A DNA stretch of 64,000 bases from Streptomyces sp. (GCF_019510245.1 NZ_JAEKKT010000120.1:88689-152688); one strand, 5' to 3'; positions 36,319 through 46,006 are shown, numbered from the stretch's first letter. Program-made: numbers and translations. Notes: a model not told the origin generated them from the sequence alone.

Positions 36319-36675
36319 ATGCGCACGCTCTGCTCGTCCACCCTGATCGGCGAGTTCTTCGTCATCGGCTTCGCCGCCCTCGTCGCCATGAAGGACCCCG
36401 ACCTGTCCACCTCCACGGTGTGGCTGGTCAGCGGCATCGCGATGTTCCTCTGCCTGGCCCTGTGCGGCGTGCTCACCCGCCCGGCCGGCATCGCCCTCGG
36501 CTGGGCCCTGCAGATCGCCCTGATCGCCTCCGGGATCTTCGTCCCGACCATGTACTTCATGGGCGCGATCTTCGCCGGTCTCTGGTGGGCCTCCGTGCAC
36601 TACGGCAGAAAGATCGACGAGGCAAAGGCCCGCTTCGCGGCCCAGAACACCCAGGACAGCCCGTCGGGGGTGTGA
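36319..36675 (+). CDS. DUF4233 membrane protein adjoining folC
   Basis: A 118-residue protein with four hydrophobic helices. The opening MRTLCSSTLIGEFFVIGF is the conserved start of DUF4233, a family found next to folC throughout actinobacteria. No catalytic residues can be named. It begins 2 bp after the folC stop and is surely co-transcribed; the ribosome-binding site GGGAGGGG lies at the end of folC. A link to folate metabolism is suggested only by the pairing. Confidence 0.85.
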   Translation: MRTLCSSTLIGEFFVIGFAALVAMKDPDLSTSTVWLVSGIAMFLCLALCGVLTRPAGIALGWALQIALIASGIFVPTMYFMGAIFAGLWWASVHYGRKIDEAKARFAAQNTQDSPSGV

Positions 36676-36695
36676 GGGCCGGGGGCGGTCGGTAC

Positions 36696-37049
36696 GGCAT
36701 CCCAGGCTGCCGGGGTGTGGGGGCGGGAGCTGGTTGCGACGACGTCGCCGTCCGTCGGGCGTGTGGGGACGAAGTCCGGTCGGCACCACATCCGCCTGTC
36801 GGGGTGTGGGGACGGAGGCTGGTTGGCACCACATCCGCCTGTCGGGGTGTGGGGACGGAGGCTGGTTGGCACCACATCCGCCTGTCGGGGTGTGGGGACG
36901 AAGTCCGTTCGGCACCACATCCGCCTGTCGGCGTGGAGGGACGAAGTCCGGTCGGCACCACGCACCCGCCTCTCGGGCGTGTGAGGACGAAGGCCGGACA
37001 GTGCCACACCCCAGCCCGTCCGGCGTTCGAGGACGAGGCCGTTCAGGCC
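36696..37049 (+). repeat. Degenerate 43-bp tandem array, about eight units
   Basis: The 505-bp gap before ndk holds tandem units containing GGCACCACATCCGCCTGTCG and GTGTGGGGACGAAGTCCGG. The central units start at 36782, 36825, 36868, 36911 and 36954, an exact 43-bp period; flanking units (from 36696 and 36739, and the last from about 37001) are more divergent. The last unit grades into CCCGTCCGGCGTTCGAGGAC, the core of a widespread Streptomyces intergenic repeat. There are no spacers, so it is not CRISPR. Because 43 is not a multiple of three, a repeated protein is ruled out. Confidence 0.85.
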
Positions 37050-37180
37050 GAAGCGGGGGTCCGGGGGCGCAGCCCCCGAAGGCGGCCGCCCCCACCGACC
37101 TGCACACTGTGTAACGGACGCTCAGACCGGCCCTGTAGCCTCTCCTCACCGCACCCGGCCAGTACCGAAGGAGCCCTCCC

Positions 37181-37594
37181 GTGACTCAGCGCACCCTCGT
37201 CCTGCTCAAGCCCGACGCCGTCCGTCGGGGCCTGACCGGCGAGATCATCAGCCGTATCGAGCGCAAGGCCGGCTGGCAGATCACCGCGCTGGAGCTGCGC
37301 ACCCTGGAGCGCGCCACGCTGGAGCAGCACTACGGCGAGCACGTCGGCAAGCCGTTCTACGAGCCGCTGGTGGAGTTCATGTCCTCCGGCCCGTCCGTCG
37401 CCCTGATCGTCGAGGGCGAGCGGGTCATCGAGGGCATCCGCGCCCTGGCCGGCCCCACCGACCCGATCGCGGCCGCGCCCGGCTCCATCCGCGGTGACTT
37501 CGGCGTCATCGTCCGCGAGAACCTGATCCACGCCTCCGACTCGGAGGAGTCCGCCGAACGCGAGGTCAAGATCTTCTTCCCCGGCCGTGCGTAG
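37181..37594 (+). CDS. ndk: Nucleoside diphosphate kinase
   Basis: Transfers the terminal phosphate between nucleoside triphosphates and diphosphates through a phosphohistidine. The 137-residue product is full length. The active site is His117 in ENLIHASDS, and the opening TLVLLKPDAVRRGL is conserved. GTG 37181 has AAGGAG 7 nt upstream. It is a single-gene unit with its own terminator. Confidence 0.96.
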   Translation: MTQRTLVLLKPDAVRRGLTGEIISRIERKAGWQITALELRTLERATLEQHYGEHVGKPFYEPLVEFMSSGPSVALIVEGERVIEGIRALAGPTDPIAAAPGSIRGDFGVIVRENLIHASDSEESAEREVKIFFPGRA

Positions 37595-37599
37595 CCGTC

Positions 37600-37632
37600 A
37601 CGGGCCCGTACAAGGGCCCGTACGGAGTTTTC
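37600..37632 (+). terminator. Rho-independent terminator after ndk
   Basis: The inverted repeat ACGGGCCC/GGGCCCGT (37600-37607 and 37614-37621) is followed by ACGGAGTTTT, starting a few bases past the ndk stop. Confidence 0.75.
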
Positions 37633-37911
37633 GTGGAAGTTCTTGACGAGGCGTCAGCCGTGTGGGCGGCGTGACCTGGGGCGGCCGAACGATTTCGGCC
37701 GTCCCTCGGCATATGCGTGCCGATCGGGGGAACGAGTGGCCCCGTCGGACCGTCTCCACAAGCGAGGCGCCCGTACACGTGCTGACAATGGCGAAGACCC
37801 TCGCGCAGTGTTCGTGCAGGCGCGTCTACGATGGAAGCCTTCACGTCACAGCACCCACTTCGCCGACCTGAAGTGCCCTCAAAAGCTCCCAGGAAGGCCA
37901 GACGAATCCTG
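37633..37911 (+). other. mreB upstream region
   Basis: About 280 bp with no gene recognised. It contains an 8-bp hairpin CGGCCGAA/TTCGGCCG (37682-37701) and a -10-like TACGAT (37827-37832) about 80 nt before mreB. No convincing -35 is visible, so use of an alternative sigma factor is possible. Confidence 0.4.
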
Positions 37912-38943
37912 ATGGGGAACTCAATGTCGTTCATCGGCCGTGACATGGCTGTCGACCTCGGGACCGCCAACACGCTGGTGTACGTCAGGGGTCGCGGGAT
38001 CGTACTCAACGAGCCGTCCGTTGTCGCGATCAATACGAACACCGGTGGAATTCTTGCGGTCGGCGCGGAGGCGAAGAAGATGATCGGGCGCACGCCCGGC
38101 AACATCGTCGCCGTGCGTCCGCTGAAGGACGGCGTCATCGCCGACTTCGAGATCACCGAGCGGATGCTCCGCTACTTCATCCTCAAGATCCACAAGCGGC
38201 GGTACCTCGCCCGGCCGCGTGTGGTCGTGTGCGTGCCCTCCGGCATCACCGGTGTCGAGCGCCGTGCGGTCATCGAGGCGTCGTCGCAGGCCGGTGCCCG
38301 CCAGGTGCACATCATCGAGGAGCCCATGGCCGCCGCCATCGGCTCCGGCCTGCCGGTCCACGAGGCCACCGGCAACATGGTGGTGGACATCGGCGGCGGC
38401 ACCACGGAGGTCGCGGTCATCTCGCTCGGCGGCATCGTCACCGCCCAGTCCATCCGCGTCGCGGGCGACGAGCTGGACAACGCGATCATCCAGCACATCA
38501 AGAAGGAGTACTCGCTCCTCCTCGGTGAGCGGACGGCCGAACAGATCAAGATCACGATCGGTTCGGCGTACGAACTCGACTCCGACGAGCACACCGAGAT
38601 CCGCGGCCGGGACCTAGTCTCCGGCCTGCCCAAGACCGTGGTCATCTCCGCCGCCGAGGTCCGCAAGGCGATCGAGGAGCCGGTCAACGCGATCGTGGAC
38701 GCCGTCAAGACCACGCTCGACAAGTGCCCGCCGGAGCTGTCCGGCGACATCATGGACAGGGGAATCGTTCTGACCGGCGGCGGAGCCCTGCTGCGCGGTC
38801 TGGACGAGCGGCTGCGCCGGGAGACCGGCATGCCGATCCACATCGCCGAGGACCCGCTGGACAGCGTGGCGCTCGGCTCCGGCAAGTGCGTCGAGGAGTT
38901 CGAGGCGCTCCAGCAGGTCCTTGACGCCCAGCCGCGCAGATGA
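37912..38943 (+). CDS. mreB: Rod shape-determining protein MreB (actin homologue)
   Basis: A bacterial actin of 343 residues. The nucleotide-binding phosphate loops are visible as [10 protein letters not shown] and [11 protein letters not shown], and the adenosine motif as [12 protein letters not shown]. In Streptomyces, MreB works mainly in spore-wall assembly rather than in vegetative rod shape. ATG 37912 gives the length usual for Streptomyces; a second ATG at 37924 is possible. It heads the mreBCD-PBP2-sfr cluster, all on the plus strand. Confidence 0.96.
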   Translation: MGNSMSFIGRDMAVDLGTANTLVYVRGRGIVLNEPSVVAINTNTGGILAVGAEAKKMIGRTPGNIVAVRPLKDGVIADFEITERMLRYFILKIHKRRYLARPRVVVCVPSGITGVERRAVIEASSQAGARQVHIIEEPMAAAIGSGLPVHEATGNMVVDIGGGTTEVAVISLGGIVTAQSIRVAGDELDNAIIQHIKKEYSLLLGERTAEQIKITIGSAYELDSDEHTEIRGRDLVSGLPKTVVISAAEVRKAIEEPVNAIVDAVKTTLDKCPPELSGDIMDRGIVLTGGGALLRGLDERLRRETGMPIHIAEDPLDSVALGSGKCVEEFEALQQVLDAQPRR

Positions 38944-39153
38944 CGTAACTCTTCGATTCCGCCGTACGAGACGACCCCCTCTCGTGCGGCGGATCGTTGA
39001 TATCGAGGCATAGGCTCACACCGAGCGTGTTCCCCCCCCCACACACACACGCACACAAGCCTCCCCCCTGTAGACCTCCGCCCCCCACATGCTTCACGAA
39101 CTCCCGTAATCAAGCTCCGCAAGTTCCTATTGAGGAAGGCACGGCCGCCGCAC

Positions 39154-40107
39154 GTGAGGGACACGAAAGAGAGCCGGCTGCTCCTGGTGCTGCTGATCGC
39201 CATCGCGTTCGCGCTGATCACGGTGGACATCCGAGGTGGCAGGAACTCCCCGGTAGACGGCGCCCGGCAGGCCGCGGCCGCGGTCTTCGGCCCGATCGAG
39301 AACGGCATGTCGACGGTGGTGGACCCGGTCGGAAACGCCGTCTCCGCCGTCCGTGACTCCGGCGAACGCCACGACCGGCTGGCCCGGTTGGAGAAGCAGA
39401 ACGCGGCCCTCAAGGCGAAGCTCGGCAGCGACGACCGCAACCGCAGCCGCCTCACCCAGCTCGAGAAGATGCTGAACGTCGCCGCCGAGGGCCAGTACGG
39501 CATCAAGGGCGCCCAGGTCATCGCCATAGGGTCGGCGCAGGGCTTCTCCTGGACCGTCACCATCGACGTCGGCTACAACGACGGCATCAAGCGGGACATG
39601 ACCGTCCTCAACGGCAACGGCCTGGTCGGCCGCGTGACCACCGTCGGCCCGGACGCCTCCACCGTGCTGCTCGCCAACGACCCCGACTTCACCGTCGGCA
39701 CCCGCATGGAGGGCAGCGACGAACTCGGCTTCGCCTCCGGACAGGGCGACCGCCCGCTGCGCGTCGAACTCCTCGACAGCAAGGCCGAGGTGAAGAAGGG
39801 CGACCGGCTCGTCACCTTCGGCTCCCAGGGCGACAAGCCGTTCGTGCCCGGCGTCCCGGTCGGCACCGTCACCCGCGTCGACCCGTCCAACGGCGGCCTG
39901 ACCCGCACCCTGTACGTCACGCCGTTCGTGTCCTTCACCAAGCTCGACATCGTCGGCGTGGTCGTCCAGGCACCGAAGAAGGACCCCCGCGACGAGGTGC
40001 TCCCGGCCAAGCCGAAGCCGACCCCCACCCCGACGGTGACCGTCACGGTCACCCCCTCCGCGGACGCGAGCACCAACGCGTCCGACACCACCGGCCAGCA
40101 GCAGTAG
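39154..40107 (+). CDS. mreC: Rod shape-determining protein MreC
   Basis: A bitopic membrane protein, 317 residues from GTG 39154. One N-terminal membrane helix (LLLVLLIAIAFALITV) is followed by a coiled coil (about 85-120) and the MreC double beta-barrel domain, with GLVGRVTTVGPDASTVLL typical. The C-terminus is a Pro/Thr/Val-rich tail (PTPTPTVTVTVT) that probably lies outside the membrane. A TTG at 39130 would add eight residues and has a GGAAGG nearby, so the start is uncertain. The gap after mreB (210 bp) includes a poly-C and CACA tract near 39030 and may hold another promoter. Confidence 0.93.
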   Translation: MRDTKESRLLLVLLIAIAFALITVDIRGGRNSPVDGARQAAAAVFGPIENGMSTVVDPVGNAVSAVRDSGERHDRLARLEKQNAALKAKLGSDDRNRSRLTQLEKMLNVAAEGQYGIKGAQVIAIGSAQGFSWTVTIDVGYNDGIKRDMTVLNGNGLVGRVTTVGPDASTVLLANDPDFTVGTRMEGSDELGFASGQGDRPLRVELLDSKAEVKKGDRLVTFGSQGDKPFVPGVPVGTVTRVDPSNGGLTRTLYVTPFVSFTKLDIVGVVVQAPKKDPRDEVLPAKPKPTPTPTVTVTVTPSADASTNASDTTGQQQ

Positions 40108-40121
40108 GAGCTGAATCCCCC

Positions 40122-40799
40122 ATGCGCGTCAACCGGATCCTGCTCTCCGCCGCCCTGGTCGTCGTCGCGCTGGTGATCCAGGTGAGCGTCCTCGCCCGCC
40201 TGCACCTGCCCGGCGCCGTCCCCGACCTCATGCTGCTCACCGTCCTCGGCCTCGCCATGGTCTACGGCCATGTGGGCGGCGCCCTCGTCGGCTTCGGCGC
40301 CGGACTCCTCGCCGACCTCGCCCCGCCCGCCGACCACGCGGCCGGCCGCTACGCCCTGGTGCTCTGCGTCGTCGGCTACTTCGCCGGCCTCATCAAGCCG
40401 GAGAACGGCCGCCTGAAGTCCGCCACCGGCCCGATGCTCGTCGTGGTCGCCGCCGCCGTCGGCTCCACCCTGCTGTACGCCGGCGTCGGCGCCCTCGTCG
40501 GCGACACCGCCGCGCGGCACGTCGGCATGACCAGCCTGCTGATCACGGCCGCCCTCTACGACCTGCTGCTCGCCCCGTTCGTGGTCCCCGGCGTCATGGC
40601 TCTGGCCCGCCGCGCCGACCACGACCCGCTCACCGAGGCCAACTCCGGCTCCAAGGCGGGCGACATCTCCGCGGGCTGGATCTCGTCCGGCACCGGCATG
40701 CGCATCGGCGGCCAGCGCGGCGGCCTCGGCGGCCTCAAGGCCAAGGCCCGTACCCGCACGGTCCGCGTCGGCCGCATCAAGGGGGTCAAGCGCCTGTGA
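40122..40799 (+). CDS. mreD: Rod shape-determining protein MreD
   Basis: A 225-residue membrane protein with about five helices in the first 170 residues (VPDLMLLTVLGLAMVYG and GFGAGLLADLAPP are characteristic). The C-terminal 50 residues are basic and Gly-rich (RIGGQRGGLGGLKAKARTR), a cytoplasmic tail longer than in most MreD proteins. It starts 14 bp after mreC with AGGAG upstream. It is part of the spore-wall/elongation complex with MreB, MreC, PBP2 and RodA. Confidence 0.92.
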   Translation: MRVNRILLSAALVVVALVIQVSVLARLHLPGAVPDLMLLTVLGLAMVYGHVGGALVGFGAGLLADLAPPADHAAGRYALVLCVVGYFAGLIKPENGRLKSATGPMLVVVAAAVGSTLLYAGVGALVGDTAARHVGMTSLLITAALYDLLLAPFVVPGVMALARRADHDPLTEANSGSKAGDISAGWISSGTGMRIGGQRGGLGGLKAKARTRTVRVGRIKGVKRL

Positions 40800-40914
40800 A
40801 CGGGGGTGAGTTCACCCGAACGGGTGCACGACGGCGGAACGCGGCCTCACAGGTAGATCGTTCATCATTCGTACGCGCACGCGCATTTGTGCCGGGAGAG
40901 GGGGAGACAGCCCA

Positions 40915-43170
40915 GTGACCAACATTCCCGAGACCGGTCGGACCCCACGCGTCCAGATCCGTCTCGTCGTCATCCAGATCCTCGTCCTCTCCCTGCTCGG
41001 CACCCTCGGCGGCCGCCTGTGGTACCTGCAGATCCGCGAGGGCGCCGAGTACCAGAAGGAGGCCTCCGGCAACCACGTCCAGCAGGTCGTCGAGCCCGCC
41101 GTGCGCGGCTCCATCCTGGACGCCCGCGGAGTCCCCCTCGCGGACAACGAGACCCGCCTGGTCGTCTCCGCCTCCCGCACCGACCTGCTCAAGCAGAAGG
41201 ACGACGGCAAGGCCGTCCTGACCAAGCTCGCCGGCGTCCTCGGGATGAAGCCCGAGGAGGTCATGCAGAAGGTCCGCCTCTGCGACGCCAAGACCCCCCA
41301 GCCCTGCTGGAACGGCTCGCCGTACCAGCCGATCCCGATCACCGACAAGGCCACCGCCAAGCAGGCCCTGCAGATCCGCGAGCGCTCCGAGGACTTCCCC
41401 GGCATCACCGCCGAGCCCGAGGCGGTCCGCCGCTACGCGGGCCCCGGCAAGTCCAACACCGCCCAGGTCCTCGGCTACCTCTCCCCGGTCACCGACGACG
41501 AGATCGAGCAGGCCAAGGACACCTCCTCCCCGTACCTGCGCTCCGACCAGGTCGGCCGGTCGGGCCTGGAGCGCGAGTACGACAAGGAGTTGCGCGGCAA
41601 GGCGGGCGTCACCCGCTACGAGGTCGACAACCTCGGCCGCGTCATCGGCAAGGCCAAGTCCGACGCCGCCGAGCCCGGTTCCAACCTGGTCACCAGCATC
41701 GACTCCCGCGTCCAGCGGGTCGCCGAGAACGAGCTGGACAAGGCGATGAAGGCCGCCCGCCAGCAGTACGACAGCATCACCCACGAGAACTACAAGGCCG
41801 ACTCCGGCGCCGTCGTCGTCATGGAGGCCAAGACCGGCCGGATCGTCGCCATGGCCTCCGCCCCGACCTACGACCCGAACGTGTGGGTCGGCGGCATCTC
41901 CGCGAAGGACTACAAGGCCCTCACCGGCAAGGACTCCGACTACCCGCTGCTGAACCGGGCCATACAGGGTCAGGCGGCACCCGGTTCGACGTTCAAGGTG
42001 GTCTCCACCGCCGCCGCGGTCAACGCCGGCTACGCCTGGGACGGCGGCTACCCCTGCACCAGCTCCTACTCGGTGGGCGGCCAGGTCTTCAAGAACTTCG
42101 AGGGCGAGAACTTCGGCGACATCTCCCTGGGCCGCGCCCTGGAGGTCTCCTGCGACACAGTCTTCTACGGCCTCGCCGACCGCGAGTGGAAGAAGGACGG
42201 CGGCATCAACCCGAAGCCGGGCGAGCCGAAGGACTACTTCTTCAAGACCGCCCACCAGTTCGGCCTCGGCAAGGAGACCGGCATCGACCTGCCCAACGAG
42301 GTCACCGGCCGCGTCCCCGACCGCCAGTGGAAGATCGACTACTGGAAGGCCAACAAGGACGCCTGGTGCAAGTCCGGCAAGAAGGACGGCACCTACGTCG
42401 AGAAGATTGAGTACGAGAACTGCCTCGAAGGCAACAAGATGCGCGAGGGCGACGAGATCAACTACTCCATCGGCCAGGGCGACACCCTCGTCACGCCGAT
42501 ACAGGAGGCGATGATCTACGGCGCCGTGGCCAACGGCGGCACCGAGTACCAGCCGACCATCGGCAAGGCGATCATCAGCGCCGACGGCAGGACCGTCCAG
42601 GAGATCAAGCCCAAGGTGGTCCGCAAGCTGCCGGTCACCCAGGCCACCCTCAAGGGCATGGACGAGGCCTTCGCGGGCGTCATCACCCGCGGTACGGCGG
42701 CCTGGAAGTTCGGCGGCTGGCCGCAGGACAAGATCGCCCTGCACGGCAAGACCGGTACCGCCGAGGTCTACGGCAAGCAGACCACGTCGTGGCTGGCCAC
42801 CTACAGCAAGGACTACACGGTCATCATGACCATCTCCCAGGCCGGTACCGGTTCCGGTGCCTCCGGTGAGGCGGTCCGCAACATCTACAGCGCGCTGTAC
42901 GGCGTCTCCGCCGACGGCTCCATCGACAAGAACAAGGCGCTGCTCTACACCCCGCAGAAGGGCCTGCCGAAGGTCCGCACGGACGGCACGATCGAGTCCC
43001 CGAAGGTCTCCAAGGACCCGGCGAAGGACTTCCAGGTCTACTCCCAGCAGGGCGACAAGAACACCGGCAACGGGCAGACCCCGGCCGGCACCACGGCCTC
43101 ACCGTCCGCGGGCAACCGCGACACCCGCAGACGAGCCCGCAGGCGCGGAAGCCGGAGGATGCTCACATGA
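40915..43170 (+). CDS. mrdA: Penicillin-binding protein 2 (class B transpeptidase)
   Basis: A 751-residue monofunctional transpeptidase. A short cytoplasmic N-terminus and one membrane helix (LVVIQILVLSLLGTLGG) lead to the pedestal domain and the transpeptidase domain. The active-site STFK has Ser358 and Lys361, and KTGT begins at Lys612. The tail after residue about 690 is polar and low-complexity. GTG 40915 has GGGGGAGA upstream. Its stop overlaps the start of sfr (ATGA), so the transpeptidase and its SEDS partner are translationally coupled. Streptomyces has several class B enzymes; this one is defined by the mre context. Confidence 0.94.
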   Translation: MTNIPETGRTPRVQIRLVVIQILVLSLLGTLGGRLWYLQIREGAEYQKEASGNHVQQVVEPAVRGSILDARGVPLADNETRLVVSASRTDLLKQKDDGKAVLTKLAGVLGMKPEEVMQKVRLCDAKTPQPCWNGSPYQPIPITDKATAKQALQIRERSEDFPGITAEPEAVRRYAGPGKSNTAQVLGYLSPVTDDEIEQAKDTSSPYLRSDQVGRSGLEREYDKELRGKAGVTRYEVDNLGRVIGKAKSDAAEPGSNLVTSIDSRVQRVAENELDKAMKAARQQYDSITHENYKADSGAVVVMEAKTGRIVAMASAPTYDPNVWVGGISAKDYKALTGKDSDYPLLNRAIQGQAAPGSTFKVVSTAAAVNAGYAWDGGYPCTSSYSVGGQVFKNFEGENFGDISLGRALEVSCDTVFYGLADREWKKDGGINPKPGEPKDYFFKTAHQFGLGKETGIDLPNEVTGRVPDRQWKIDYWKANKDAWCKSGKKDGTYVEKIEYENCLEGNKMREGDEINYSIGQGDTLVTPIQEAMIYGAVANGGTEYQPTIGKAIISADGRTVQEIKPKVVRKLPVTQATLKGMDEAFAGVITRGTAAWKFGGWPQDKIALHGKTGTAEVYGKQTTSWLATYSKDYTVIMTISQAGTGSGASGEAVRNIYSALYGVSADGSIDKNKALLYTPQKGLPKVRTDGTIESPKVSKDPAKDFQVYSQQGDKNTGNGQTPAGTTASPSAGNRDTRRRARRRGSRRMLT

Positions 43171-44366
43171 CCGGCGTCAACAGCTTCTCCGTCTCCGGGT
43201 ACGGCCCGGCCCGGGCCGGCTGGACCCGGATCTTCGCCCGGGACTCGCTGACCCGCCGCCTGGACTGGCCGATGCTGCTGGCGGCGGTCGCCCTGTCCCT
43301 GCTCGGCTCGGTGCTGGTCTACTCGGCGACCCGCAACCGCACCGAGATCAACCAGGGCGACCCGTACTACTTCCTGGTCCGGCACCTGATGAACACCGGC
43401 ATCGGGCTCGCCCTGATGATCGGCACCATCTGGGTCGGCCACCGCCAGCTGCGCAACGCCGTGCCGATCCTCTACGGCCTCTCCCTGCTGGGCATCCTCG
43501 CGGTGCTCACCCCGCTGGGCGCCACCATCAACGGCAGCCGCAACTGGATCGTCTTCGGCGGCGGTTTCTCGCTGCAGCCCGCCGAGTTCGTGAAGATCAC
43601 GATCATTCTGGGCATGGCGATGATACTGGCGGCGCGGGTGGACGCCGGTGACAAGAAGTACCCCGACCACCGCACCGTCCTGCAGTCCCTGGGCCTGGCC
43701 GCGGTCCCGATCCTGATCGTGCTGCTCATGCCCGACCTCGGCACGGTCCTGGTCATGGTGACCATCATCCTCGGCGTGCTGCTCGCCTCCGGCGCCTCCA
43801 ACCGCTGGGTCTTCGGCCTGCTCGCCGCCGGCGTGACCGGCTGCGTCGTCATCTGGCAGCTGCACATCCTGGACGAGTACCAGATCGCCCGCTTCGCCGC
43901 CTTCGCCAACCCGAGCCTCGACCCGGCCGGCGTCGGCTACAACACCAACCAGGCCCGCATCGCCATCGGCTCCGGCGGCCTGACCGGCGCCGGCCTGTTC
44001 CACGGCTCGCAGACCACCGGCCAGTTCGTCCCCGAGCAGCAGACAGACTTCGTCTTCACGGTCGCGGGGGAGGAGCTGGGCTTCGTCGGCGCAGGCCTGA
44101 TCATCGTGCTCCTCGGGGTCATCCTGTGGCGCGCCTGCCGTATCGCCCGCGAGGCGACCGAGCTGTACGGCACGATCGTCGCGGCGGGGATCGTTGCGTG
44201 GTTCGCGTTCCAGGCCTTCGAGAACATCGGCATGACCCTCGGCATCATGCCGGTCACCGGCCTGCCCCTGCCGTTCGTGTCCTACGGCGGTTCGTCGATG
44301 TTCGCGGTGTGGGTGGCGGTGGGGCTGCTGCAGTCGATCAGGGCGCAGCGGCCCATGTCCGCATAG
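43167..44366 (+). CDS. sfr: SEDS-family peptidoglycan polymerase RodA/SpoVE (Sfr)
   Basis: A 399-residue polytopic membrane protein with about ten helices that polymerises lipid II into glycan strands with its cognate PBP2. The FtsW/RodA signatures are present: NGSRNWIVFGGGFSLQPAEF near residue 120 and GIMPVTGLPLPFVSYGGSS near the end. The N-terminal 25 residues are cytoplasmic. ATG 43167 overlaps the PBP2 stop. In S. coelicolor and S. griseus, sfr is linked to sporulation. A 12-bp stem-loop terminator follows. Confidence 0.94.
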   Translation: MTGVNSFSVSGYGPARAGWTRIFARDSLTRRLDWPMLLAAVALSLLGSVLVYSATRNRTEINQGDPYYFLVRHLMNTGIGLALMIGTIWVGHRQLRNAVPILYGLSLLGILAVLTPLGATINGSRNWIVFGGGFSLQPAEFVKITIILGMAMILAARVDAGDKKYPDHRTVLQSLGLAAVPILIVLLMPDLGTVLVMVTIILGVLLASGASNRWVFGLLAAGVTGCVVIWQLHILDEYQIARFAAFANPSLDPAGVGYNTNQARIAIGSGGLTGAGLFHGSQTTGQFVPEQQTDFVFTVAGEELGFVGAGLIIVLLGVILWRACRIAREATELYGTIVAAGIVAWFAFQAFENIGMTLGIMPVTGLPLPFVSYGGSSMFAVWVAVGLLQSIRAQRPMSA

Positions 44367-44388
44367 CCTGCTCCGCCCGGGGGACTCG

Positions 44389-44424
44389 GGGAGGTGAACA
44401 CATCAACCGATCTGTTCACCTCCC
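44389..44424 (+). terminator. Terminator after sfr
   Basis: Perfect 12-bp arms GGGAGGTGAACA and TGTTCACCTCCC are separated by a 12-nt loop and start 22 bp after the stop codon. No U-run follows, so an operator role for the CHAD gene promoter is an alternative. Confidence 0.6.
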
Positions 44425-44488
44425 GTACCAATTCAGTCTTCCTGTGATTTACCCGCTTTGGCCTCTGCCTCCGCGGCGGCCCGACCAC

Positions 44489-44494
44489 TAGATT
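44489..44494 (+). promoter_or_regulatory. Leaderless-type -10 element for the CYTH-CHAD gene
   Basis: TAGATT ends 6 nt before ATG 44501 and there is no ribosome-binding site. A -35 is not clear. Confidence 0.45.
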
Positions 44495-44500
44495 CAACTC

Positions 44501-46006
44501 ATGGCGGATACGAAGCGTGAAATCGAGCGCAAGTACGAATCCGAAGACAGCGGTCTGCCCGATCTGACCGGCGTCGCAGGAGTGGCGAACGTCGTGGACA
44601 AGGGCACCGCCGACCTCGACGCGACCTACCACGACACCTCCGACCTGCGCCTGGCCTCGGCCAAGGTCACCCTGCGCCGCCGCAGCGGAGGCAGCGACGC
44701 CGGCTGGCACCTCAAACTCCCCGTCGCCCCCGGCGTCCGGGACGAGATCCACGCCCCCCTCTCCGACACCCTCCCCGGCGAACTCGCCGCCCTCGCCCGC
44801 TCCCGGGTCCGCGAGGGCCAGCTGGTCCCGGTGATCCGGCTGCGCACCACCCGCGACGTCGAGCACCTCGTCGACGCCGACGGCGCCCTGCTCGCCGAGG
44901 TGAGCGTCGACCGCGTCCGGGCCGACCGGCTCTTCGGCGGCGACGGCCGGGCCCAGTGGACCGAGATCGAGGTGGAACTCGCCGACGGCGGCGACCCCGC
45001 CTTCCTCGACAAGGTGGAGAAACGGTTGGGCAAGGCGGGCGTACGCCCCTCCACGTCCGCGTCCAAACTCGCCCGCGCCCTGGCCGAGACGAAGGGCGGC
45101 AAACCGCGCCCGCCGAAGACCGGCCCCGCCGCACCCGTCACGGCGGGCGACCACGTCATGGCCTACGTCCGCGCCCAGCGCGACGCGATCGTCGAGCTCG
45201 ACCCCGCCGTCCGCCTGGACACCGAGGAAGGCGTGCACGACATGCGGGTCGCCACCCGCCGGCTGCGCAGCACCTTCCGCACCTTCGGCAAGGTCCTCGA
45301 CCGCCGGGTCACCGACCCGATCGCCGACGAGCTGAAATGGCTGGCCGGCGAACTGGGCCTCGGCCGCGACCAGGAGGTCCTCGCCGAACGCCTGATGTCG
45401 GCCCTCGCCGACGTACCCCCCACCCTCGTCCACGGCCCCGTCCACGACCGCATCCACCACTGGGCCGAGGCGAGCGAACGCGGCTCCCGCAGCCGGCTCC
45501 TCGGCGTTCTCGACTCGGCCCGCTACCTGGCGCTCCTCGACACCCTGGACGCCCTGGCCGCCGACCCGCCCCTGCTGAAGGCGGCCGCCAAGGACCCCGA
45601 GCGAGTCCTCGCCAAAGCCGTCCACAAGGACTTCGCCAAGGTCACCGACCTGATCGAGACGGCCATGGCCGAGCCCCCCGGCCACGACCGCGACCTCGGC
45701 CTGCACGAGGCCCGCAAGAAGGCCAAACGCACCCGCTACGCCGCCGAGGCCGCCCGCCCCGCCCTCGGCAAGCCGGCCAAGACCATGGTCAGGTCCATGA
45801 AGTCCCTGCAGGGCATGCTCGGCGAACACCAGGACAGCGTCATGGCCCGCGAGACCCTGCGCGAGCTGTCCGCGGTGGCCCACGCGGCCGGGGAGAGCGC
45901 GTTCACGTACGGGCTGCTGTACGGCCGCGAGGAACAGCGGGCGGCGGCGGTGGAGGCGGAGGCCCCCGGGGCCTGGGAGGACATCAAGGCCGGGGCGCCG
46001 GTGTGA
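44501..46006 (+). CDS. CYTH and CHAD domain protein
   Basis: A 501-residue cytoplasmic protein. Residues about 1-200 form a CYTH triphosphate tunnel domain with the EIERKYE signature and alternating charged strands. Residues about 215-490 form a CHAD domain with conserved histidines and basic helices (HDMRVATRRLRSTFRTF and HEARKKAKRTRYAAE). CYTH domains hydrolyse or transfer triphosphate groups and CHAD domains bind polyphosphate, so a polyphosphate-related role is likely. It follows sfr after a terminator and appears to be its own unit. Confidence 0.88.
   Translation: MADTKREIERKYESEDSGLPDLTGVAGVANVVDKGTADLDATYHDTSDLRLASAKVTLRRRSGGSDAGWHLKLPVAPGVRDEIHAPLSDTLPGELAALARSRVREGQLVPVIRLRTTRDVEHLVDADGALLAEVSVDRVRADRLFGGDGRAQWTEIEVELADGGDPAFLDKVEKRLGKAGVRPSTSASKLARALAETKGGKPRPPKTGPAAPVTAGDHVMAYVRAQRDAIVELDPAVRLDTEEGVHDMRVATRRLRSTFRTFGKVLDRRVTDPIADELKWLAGELGLGRDQEVLAERLMSALADVPPTLVHGPVHDRIHHWAEASERGSRSRLLGVLDSARYLALLDTLDALAADPPLLKAAAKDPERVLAKAVHKDFAKVTDLIETAMAEPPGHDRDLGLHEARKKAKRTRYAAEAARPALGKPAKTMVRSMKSLQGMLGEHQDSVMARETLRELSAVAHAAGESAFTYGLLYGREEQRAAAVEAEAPGAWEDIKAGAPV

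Noticed and set aside
36696..37049. CRISPR-like look of the 43-bp array
   Set aside because: Units are directly adjacent with no unique spacers, the units are degenerate, and no cas genes are present in the window.
36715..37114. Overlapping small ORFs through the 43-bp array
   Set aside because: The repeat length is not a multiple of three, so repeats appear in all frames; there is no ribosome site and no codon bias.
44389..44424. Operator for the CYTH-CHAD gene instead of a terminator
   Set aside because: It lies 77 bp upstream of the -10 and only 22 bp after the sfr stop, so a transcript-end role is more likely, although no U-run follows.
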